Part shown: in pieces, positions 8,010 to 11,669 of the stretch | Position numbering within the stretch: the stretch's first letter is position 1 | Layout: the number at the start of each line of letters is the position of its first letter | Assembly: GCA_003694525.1 (NCBI GenBank) | Contig: RFLK01000007.1 | Span: 1-11,669, forward strand | Direction of reading: 5' to 3' | Length of the DNA stretch: 11,669 nt | Origin: Candidatus Woesearchaeota archaeon | GTDB taxonomy: Archaea > Nanobdellota > Nanobdellia > Woesearchaeales > ARS49 | Position numbers and translations under genes: made by a program | Notes under the pieces: generated by a model | Seen by the model: only the letters and a program-made list of their open reading frames with translations | What the model was told of the DNA's origin: nothing | Database searches by the model: none

Positions 8010-8462
8010 CTAATATCCTTTTCGAGCCCTTGTTATTTTCTGGTGCACATAGCAGGGCTTTCTTAGAATGTGTTTTATGTCAAGATTTTCAAGAGCGCTT
8101 GTTCCTGAAAGGGTTGCTTTGACAATTTCGTCAAGTACGTGCTTGTATTCGCTCTCAAGAATCTTATCTTCTCCAAAATTTGCTGTTTGAGAATCGACTT
8201 CATTGATCAAGGCTTCGCTTGTGTGATTGCACTCAAGGGTTTTCAATTTGTCTGCAAGTGTCAAGAATGTTGATCTGAGGCATTTGAAGTACAGGGCGTT
8301 CTGATATGCTCCTTTTGCAAGTGAATATGGAACGCCAGGAGTTGGAACAACTCCAAGGCTCTCTCCAACGCTTATATCTTCTTCGCTGTCTTTTTTCTGC
8401 TCGTTGGCATATGCTGCAGCATCCTGCAGTTTTTTGAGTAAAATTTCCCTAAGATCCCCCAT
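8010..8462 (-). CDS. Small helical protein of unknown function
   Basis: The protein has 150 residues from the ATG at 8460-8462 (MGDLREILLKKL). I do not recognise it. It appears soluble and mostly helical: an amphipathic N-terminal helix (about 3-22), an acidic linker (KKDSEED), a GVVPTPGVPYSL turn, then several helices with scattered cysteines (near 61, 77 and 137) and a basic C-terminus (KITRARKGY). There is no signal peptide, TM helix or catalytic motif. The reading frame runs back to an ATG at 8486 (MMRFLPLK). A TATA-like TTTAAAAA sits only a few bases before that codon but 28 nt before 8462, the spacing seen at neighbouring genes, so 8462 is preferred. It is convergent with the GGDEF gene (12 nt gap) and divergent from truD. 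No function should be inferred from these neighbours. Confidence 0.65.
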   Translation of the reverse strand: MGDLREILLKKLQDAAAYANEQKKDSEEDISVGESLGVVPTPGVPYSLAKGAYQNALYFKCLRSTFLTLADKLKTLECNHTSEALINEVDSQTANFGEDKILESEYKHVLDEIVKATLSGTSALENLDIKHILRKPCYVHQKITRARKGY

Positions 8463-8485
8463 TTTAAGCGGTAGAAAACGCATCA

Positions 8486-8493
8486 TTTTTAAA
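8486..8493. promoter_or_regulatory. Shared TATA-like core between truD and the small helical protein gene
   Basis: The plus strand reads TTTTTAAA and the minus strand TTTAAAAA, so the element can be read in both directions. It lies 28 nt before the minus-strand ATG at 8462. In the plus direction it would give a leader of about 60 nt for truD. The overlapping palindrome AAAGCTTT (8491-8498) is next to it. Use by truD is uncertain. Confidence 0.45.
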
Positions 8494-8577
8494 GCTTTTG
8501 ATAAATCACCTTCCAGGAGTGAATTTCAGGCTCATTATTCAATAATGCTTGCCAATAGCTCAAAGGTCGTATACATC

Positions 8578-9720
8578 ATGAAATTGCGTTGCAAGCCTGC
8601 AGATTTCATAGTTGAAGAGGTTCCAAGCAAGAGCTGGTCTGAGAAGGGAGACTTTGCGATTGCAAGGGTTACGAAGAAAAAGCTCACAACTTTTGCGGCC
8701 CAGAAGATACTCTCTGAGCACTGCAAGGTGCCTTTTCGAAAGATAGGGTTTTCAGGCCTCAAGGACACTCACGCAATAACAACCCAGTTTTTTTCCGTGG
8801 AGACTGAAAGGCCGGAATGCCTTAACATAAAACAGGAAAATCTTAGCTCTGAGCTGGTCGGTTTTTCTCAAGAGCGTCTTCGAACAGGAGATCTTGCCGG
8901 CAACAAATTCACAATCGTTGTGCGCAACCTTTCAGAATCAGACATTGAGAGTGCAGAGCGCAACGCTCCGCTAATAGACGCTCAAGTGCCGAATTATTTC
9001 GACTCTCAGCGCTTTGGCTCACTAGCAGGAACTGATGGTTTCATAGCAAAGGATGTTCTGAAAGGGGATTATGAGAGTGCTGTCAAGAGGATAATATCTG
9101 CGATTCGCAAGAGGACAAAGCCCAATGTGAAGGCTTTCAAGCGTTTTGTTGTCGAAAATTGGGGCGATTGGAAAAAGTGTTCTCAAAAGGCGGAAGAGCT
9201 TGGCGTTGAGAAGACATCAGATGCTTCAATGGTATTTCATCTCAAAAGCGCTCCTGAAGACTTCAAGGGAGCATTCCAAAGGCTCTACTCTGGAATAAGG
9301 CAATTGTTTTTCAGCGCATACCAGTCTTATTTGTGGAATGAATGCGCAAAAAAGGCATTGAAGGAAAAATGCAATCGTTTTTATTCTGTTGAGTATCTTG
9401 CAGGAAAGTTGATATTTCCTCGATCAAAGATCGATGCAGGGTCGTTTCCTACAATTTCAGGAGATATGCGAGCGCCCCCTGAACAGATGAGGGTAATCTC
9501 ATCCATATTGAGAAAAGAAGGCATATCTCTTCCTGACTTTTTCACTTCCGAGCACGTTTTCATATCGCGCAACCGGCCTCTTCTCATAAGCCCTGAAAAT
9601 CTTGAAATAGAGGCTGATGAGGACGAGCTTCATCCTGGAATGTTCAAGGCCCGCATCTCTTTCTTCTTGCCCAAAGGCTCGTACGCAACTATCGTTATCA
9701 AGGCATTGTTTGAGCGCTAA
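8578..9720 (+). CDS. truD: tRNA pseudouridine(13) synthase TruD
   Basis: TruD converts U13 in the D arm of tRNAs to pseudouridine; archaeal and eukaryotic (Pus7) relatives can also act on other sites. The protein has 380 residues from the chosen ATG. It begins MKLRCKPADFIVEEVP, the usual TruD opening with the F-x-V-x-E element. The catalytic motif GFSGLKDTHAITTQ is at 57-70, with D63 the expected nucleophile. The second signature VPNYFDSQRFG is at 137-147, and SYLWNE lies further on, near 306-311. The region after about 150 matches the TRUD-specific insertion plus the rest of the synthase core, and the C-terminus is complete. The open frame extends back to 8404, but that extension overlaps the divergent gene and its promoter and has no TruD character. 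An AAGGT lies 10 nt before the ATG, a weak Shine-Dalgarno. An ATG at 8545 is the only serious alternative start. Confidence 0.95.
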   Translation: MKLRCKPADFIVEEVPSKSWSEKGDFAIARVTKKKLTTFAAQKILSEHCKVPFRKIGFSGLKDTHAITTQFFSVETERPECLNIKQENLSSELVGFSQERLRTGDLAGNKFTIVVRNLSESDIESAERNAPLIDAQVPNYFDSQRFGSLAGTDGFIAKDVLKGDYESAVKRIISAIRKRTKPNVKAFKRFVVENWGDWKKCSQKAEELGVEKTSDASMVFHLKSAPEDFKGAFQRLYSGIRQLFFSAYQSYLWNECAKKALKEKCNRFYSVEYLAGKLIFPRSKIDAGSFPTISGDMRAPPEQMRVISSILRKEGISLPDFFTSEHVFISRNRPLLISPENLEIEADEDELHPGMFKARISFFLPKGSYATIVIKALFER

Positions 9721-9734
9721 GATTTGCAAGTAAA

Positions 9735-9742
9735 TTTTTATA
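9735..9742 (+). promoter_or_regulatory. TATA box of the bPH2-like gene
   Basis: The sequence TTTTTATA is centred about 26 nt before the ATG at 9765 but only about 11 nt before the in-frame ATG at 9750. It therefore supports the downstream start and a leaderless transcript. Confidence 0.6.
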
Positions 9743-9764
9743 GGGAATAATGCAGTTTAAAAAT

Positions 9765-10163
9765 ATGAAAACGCGATCATCTCGCCTGTTGTTTGCAAAG
9801 TGGTATCTTGCAGTGCTTTTTCTCGCGCTTTTTGCAACTTGGCTTTGGGACTCTGGTAGGGACTCTGCGAGCATTGCAACATCTACTGTGGCTCTCTCAA
9901 TTCTCGTTGTTTTGGAGCTTGCGATTCGCTCGCTCTCTGTTTCAGTTAGCAAAGGAAAGGTTGTGATATCAAGGGGTTTGTGGAATTCAAGAAAAGAATC
10001 TCTTTCAAACCCTTCTTGTCGACTCAAAAAGGCTTGGTGGCAAAAGCCGTTCCGCGCAGGCAATGTAATATTAAGAGGCGATGAAGGCCGTATTGAGTTA
10101 TGCTGTATAGAGGATGCTCGCAAACTATGCAAAGTAATAAACGAATATGCCACCGATAAGTGA
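9765..10163 (+). CDS. Small membrane protein with two TM helices and a bPH2-like (DUF304-type) domain
   Basis: The protein has 132 residues from the ATG at 9765; an upstream in-frame ATG at 9750 sits too close to the TATA box. Two hydrophobic helices lie at about 12-28 and 36-55. The C-terminal part (57-128) resembles bacterial/archaeal PH-like domains of the DUF304 type: a strand pair around VSVSKGKVVISRGLWNSR, a tryptophan-rich turn (KKAWWQKPF), FRAGNVILRG, and a helix EDARKLCKVINEY at the end. In this family the usual order is two TM helices then the PH-like fold, which matches. The role is unknown; membrane-associated scaffolding is the usual guess for the family. The charge around the helices suggests both termini are cytosolic. 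The gene follows truD by 44 nt but has its own promoter. The family call is from motif pattern only. Confidence 0.65.
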   Translation: MKTRSSRLLFAKWYLAVLFLALFATWLWDSGRDSASIATSTVALSILVVLELAIRSLSVSVSKGKVVISRGLWNSRKESLSNPSCRLKKAWWQKPFRAGNVILRGDEGRIELCCIEDARKLCKVINEYATDK

Positions 10164-10190
10164 CAAATTTGACATATTTGGGTCAAGAGC

Positions 10191-10200
10191 TTTTTAAATA
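10191..10200 (+). promoter_or_regulatory. TATA box of the HEFGH lipoprotein gene
   Basis: The sequence TTTTTAAATA is centred about 25 nt before the ATG at 10221. No Shine-Dalgarno is present, so the transcript is likely leaderless. Confidence 0.65.
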
Positions 10201-10220
10201 AACTCCTCAGATAGCATTAT

Positions 10221-11075
10221 ATGAAAAAATCTCTCACAAGCATTATTGCAGCAATTACAATATCCGGCTGTTCGAGCGCCAAAATAAGGCCCAAGGCCCC
10301 CGACAGCCCACCAGCAGTCTCATCCTCTTGGAACGAATACATAGGCAAATTAAACAGCCTATGCAAGGGTTGCTCCGAATGCAAAGAAGATCTGAGTGAG
10401 AAAGAAGAGCTCTTTTTTGATTACATCCGATGGCTTGGAAAGCTGAGCGGTACAGATTATGATCTTGAAAAGTTTGACATAGTTCCAAAATCAACAATAG
10501 ATGCCATAATGGATCAAGGCTTTATTGGCCTGCTTATGCCTCACGGAATCTACTGGAACGGAAAGATTCTGGTCCGCGAGGAAAGCGCTTCGCTTGACCT
10601 GATCGCTCACGAGTTCGGACACTCAACAGACATTCACCTAAGCAACATAAAATACGCGCTCAGCGCTCGGGAAAGAGTTAGGGTTGAATCTGTTGGAGAG
10701 GCTTTCGAGCACTACGTAGGACTTGAGCTCTTAAGGCAAGGAAACACGAGCGTAGGGAACGATTTTTTCATCACAAAGCCCGCAAGAATCAGTTATCTTG
10801 AGGAATTATTTGACAAAGACAAGTATCTTGCATCAAGTTGCATAATCTCCGCGCTCGCAAACGATATTGACTGCATTGTAAGCATATGGCAATATCTTGC
10901 AACAAACGATTCTGACAACGTGTACAGGCGAGTTGAGATAATAGCGCGAAAGATGGGCGGTTTTGAGAAAGCAATAAGCAAAGGATATGAAAAAATACGC
11001 AATGAAATCATCCAGGCATCAGTGTCAAACGCTCTTGCTAGTGCAAAACTCAGAAAATTCAACTTTTACAAGTGA
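10221..11075 (+). CDS. Putative lipoprotein zinc metallopeptidase (HEFGH motif)
   Basis: The protein has 284 residues. It begins MKKSLTSIIAAITISGC, a short signal peptide ending in a lipobox-like ISGC with C17 as the candidate lipidated residue. A C-x2-C-x2-C cluster (C48, C51, C54) follows in the mature N-terminal part and could bind a metal or form disulfides. The metal-binding protease motif HEFGH is at 130-134, preceded by the hydrophobic LIA typical of the active-site helix. About 22-29 residues later lies ESVGEAFEH (156-164), where E156, E160 or E163 could be the third zinc ligand, as in gluzincin-type enzymes. The C-terminal 100 residues are helical. I cannot assign a peptidase family. 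The protein should sit on the outer face of the membrane and may process surface proteins or peptides, but no substrate is indicated. The start fits the TATA box 25 nt upstream. Confidence 0.78.
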   Translation: MKKSLTSIIAAITISGCSSAKIRPKAPDSPPAVSSSWNEYIGKLNSLCKGCSECKEDLSEKEELFFDYIRWLGKLSGTDYDLEKFDIVPKSTIDAIMDQGFIGLLMPHGIYWNGKILVREESASLDLIAHEFGHSTDIHLSNIKYALSARERVRVESVGEAFEHYVGLELLRQGNTSVGNDFFITKPARISYLEELFDKDKYLASSCIISALANDIDCIVSIWQYLATNDSDNVYRRVEIIARKMGGFEKAISKGYEKIRNEIIQASVSNALASAKLRKFNFYK

Positions 11076-11104
11076 TTGGAATACGCAAGCCCGTAGCAGA
11101 TACC

Positions 11105-11113
11105 TTTTTAAAT
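11105..11113 (+). promoter_or_regulatory. TATA box of the tRNA-Pro gene
   Basis: The sequence TTTTTAAAT is centred about 30 nt before the mature 5' end of the tRNA. A short leader removed by RNase P is therefore expected. Confidence 0.6.
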
Positions 11114-11138
11114 GGCTTTGGTGTTTCAAACTGAAAAT

Positions 11139-11211
11139 GGGGTTATGATCTAGCTTGGTATGATGCGAGGTTTGGGACCTCGTCGCCCCGGTTCGAATCC
11201 GGGTAACCCCG
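11139..11211 (+). tRNA. tRNA-Pro (anticodon UGG)
   Basis: The gene has 73 nt and no encoded CCA. The acceptor stem GGGGTTA (11139-11145) pairs fully with TAACCCC (11204-11210), followed by discriminator G. The D arm (11148-11164) has three pairs (ATC/GAT) with a T13-T22 mismatch that is also present in human tRNA-Pro as I recall it. The anticodon stem is CGAGG/CCTCG around the seven-base loop TTTGGGA (11171-11177), giving anticodon TGG at 11173-11175, which reads CCA and, with U34 wobble, other CCN codons. The T arm is CCCGG-TTCGAAT-CCGGG (11187-11203). There is no intron. Confidence 0.95.
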
Positions 11212-11221
11212 TGCTTTGTTC

Positions 11222-11244
11222 GAATAATAGCTTTGATATTATTC
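11222..11244. repeat. AT-rich inverted repeat downstream of the tRNA
   Basis: GAATAATA (11222-11229) and TATTATTC (11237-11244) form an uninterrupted 8-bp stem with a 7-base loop. It lies 10 nt past the tRNA, between the tRNA and the convergent membrane-protein gene, followed by T-rich sequence (11265-11290). It could be a termination or processing element for either transcript, or chance in AT-rich DNA. The rest of 11245-11303 shows no gene. Confidence 0.4.
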
Positions 11245-11303
11245 TAAATTTGTTATTATACGTAACTTTTAATTTTGTTCTATTTTGTTATAACTTCATA
11301 GGT

Positions 11304-11612
11304 TTAACGGCCATACCTTGCTTTGAAGTAGCCGAAAGTTATAGACACAACAATAAAAACTGCAACTGTTATTGCTGTTACAATCTGATTTCTTAACATT
11401 GTATCATCAAACCAAGGAAGTCCTGTAATATCATAGCTTTCTTGTCCAAATAGTACTATTTCAGACGAGCTATCAGGAGTATTTTTTAAACCCACTGCTC
11501 CAAGAGCAGTAACACAGAGAGTAAAAACAACATCGATGAATTCTTTTAGTCTGAGCTCTGCGACTTCTTCGACGATTTCAACACGAGTTTCGGGTTTTGG
11601 GATTGCTTGCAT
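11304..11612 (-). CDS. Small two-helix membrane protein of unknown function
   Basis: The protein has 102 residues and I do not recognise it. Residues 1-26 are charged and soluble (repeated Glu/Val pattern EIVEEVAELRLKEF). A first hydrophobic helix is at about 27-42. A short loop of about 32 residues (NTPDSSSEIVLFGQESYDITG and onward) follows, then a second helix at about 76-95 and a basic end (KARYGR). Both ends are probably cytosolic by the positive-inside rule at the C-terminus. Unlike the other genes here it has a strong Shine-Dalgarno, GAGGTG, 10 nt before the ATG, together with a TATA-like element at the window edge. The flanking DNA is AT-richer than the rest of the window. Only codon-level coherence, RBS and the two helices support it, so it is a likely but not certain gene. 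Confidence 0.65.
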   Translation of the reverse strand: MQAIPKPETRVEIVEEVAELRLKEFIDVVFTLCVTALGAVGLKNTPDSSSEIVLFGQESYDITGLPWFDDTMLRNQIVTAITVAVFIVVSITFGYFKARYGR

Positions 11613-11622
11613 TGGTTCTTAA

Positions 11623-11628
11623 CACCTC
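11623..11628 (-). promoter_or_regulatory. Shine-Dalgarno site of the 102-residue membrane protein gene
   Basis: The minus strand reads GAGGTG, six bases matching the archaeal consensus GGAGGTGA, with 10 nt to the ATG at 11612. It fixes the start and implies a leadered transcript. Confidence 0.7.
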
Positions 11629-11660
11629 AAACTTTTTTTATCCAATTTAGCGAAATTTCG

Positions 11661-11669
11661 AATATAAAG
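11661..11669 (-). promoter_or_regulatory. TATA-like element at the window edge
   Basis: The minus strand reads CTTTATATT, about 53 nt before the ATG at 11612. Transcription would start near 11639, leaving a leader of about 27 nt that holds the Shine-Dalgarno. The element touches the window end, so its context is incomplete. Confidence 0.4.

Noticed and set aside
8463..8486. Start MMRFLPLK for the small helical protein
   Set aside because: The TATA-like box lies directly against this codon, so the transcript would start downstream of it.
8514..8521. AGGAGTGA as a Shine-Dalgarno for an ATG at 8545
   Set aside because: It lies 23 nt before that ATG, too far for ribosome positioning, and the resulting TruD would carry an 11-residue extension with no family support.
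8404..8577. N-terminal extension of TruD by 58 residues
   Set aside because: It overlaps the divergent gene and its promoter, and lacks TruD character. Family members start just before the F-x-V-x-E element at 8578.
9698..10186. 162-residue minus-strand open frame
   Set aside because: It covers the whole bPH2-like gene in antisense and has no promoter. The plus-strand gene has TM helices, a TATA box and a domain pattern.
11160..11396. 78-residue plus-strand open frame
   Set aside because: It begins inside the tRNA-Pro gene and ends inside the opposite gene. Its composition is that of AT-rich noncoding DNA.
1..11669. CRISPR array, insertion sequence, rRNA or integrase
   Set aside because: I looked for regularly spaced repeats, terminal inverted repeats, transposase or recombinase motifs and rRNA-like sequence, and found none.

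Overview
The window looks like a piece of an archaeal chromosome, probably from a small-genome (DPANN-type) lineage. The evidence is: archaeal TATA boxes about 25-30 nt before the start codons of most genes, a tRNA gene with no encoded CCA, a full-length TruD, and a surface protein opening with MKKGQVTVFIIIGI, a hydrophobic, pilin-like N-terminus that I associate from memory with DPANN genomes. The phylum assignment is inference; no rRNA or ribosomal protein is present. No mobile element, CRISPR array or rRNA was seen.

Region 1 (1-6358, minus strand) is a cell-surface block. Reading right to left, it holds a single-pass membrane protein with a cytosolic helical domain and an extracytoplasmic beta domain (5423-6358). 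Next, behind its own promoter, comes a tightly overlapping set: a 711-residue anchored surface protein (3210-5345), a 1044-residue secreted protein of Ig-like modules with a cysteine-rich C-terminal part (94-3228), and the first 32 codons of another secreted protein (1-97), cut by the window edge. The 19-nt and 4-nt overlaps suggest coupled translation and a shared surface assembly.

Region 2 (6359-7997) starts with a 121-bp divergent promoter region. It drives the membrane protein leftward and a 505-residue cytosolic coiled-coil/GGDEF protein rightward. The GGDEF domain keeps a GGEE active-site motif and an RxxD inhibitory-site motif. This is the most noteworthy gene here because cyclic-di-GMP signalling is scarcely documented in archaea.

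Region 3 (8010-10163) has a short unrecognised helical protein (minus), the tRNA pseudouridine synthase TruD (plus) and a small two-helix membrane protein with a bPH2-like domain (plus).

Region 4 (10221-11669) carries a predicted lipoprotein with an HEFGH zinc-protease motif, a tRNA-Pro(UGG) gene, an AT-rich hairpin and a 102-residue two-helix membrane protein on the minus strand. That last gene is unlike its neighbours in having a strong Shine-Dalgarno site.

Promoter positions changed three starts: the 8010 gene starts at 8462, TruD at 8578 (mainly family alignment) and the bPH2 gene at 9765.
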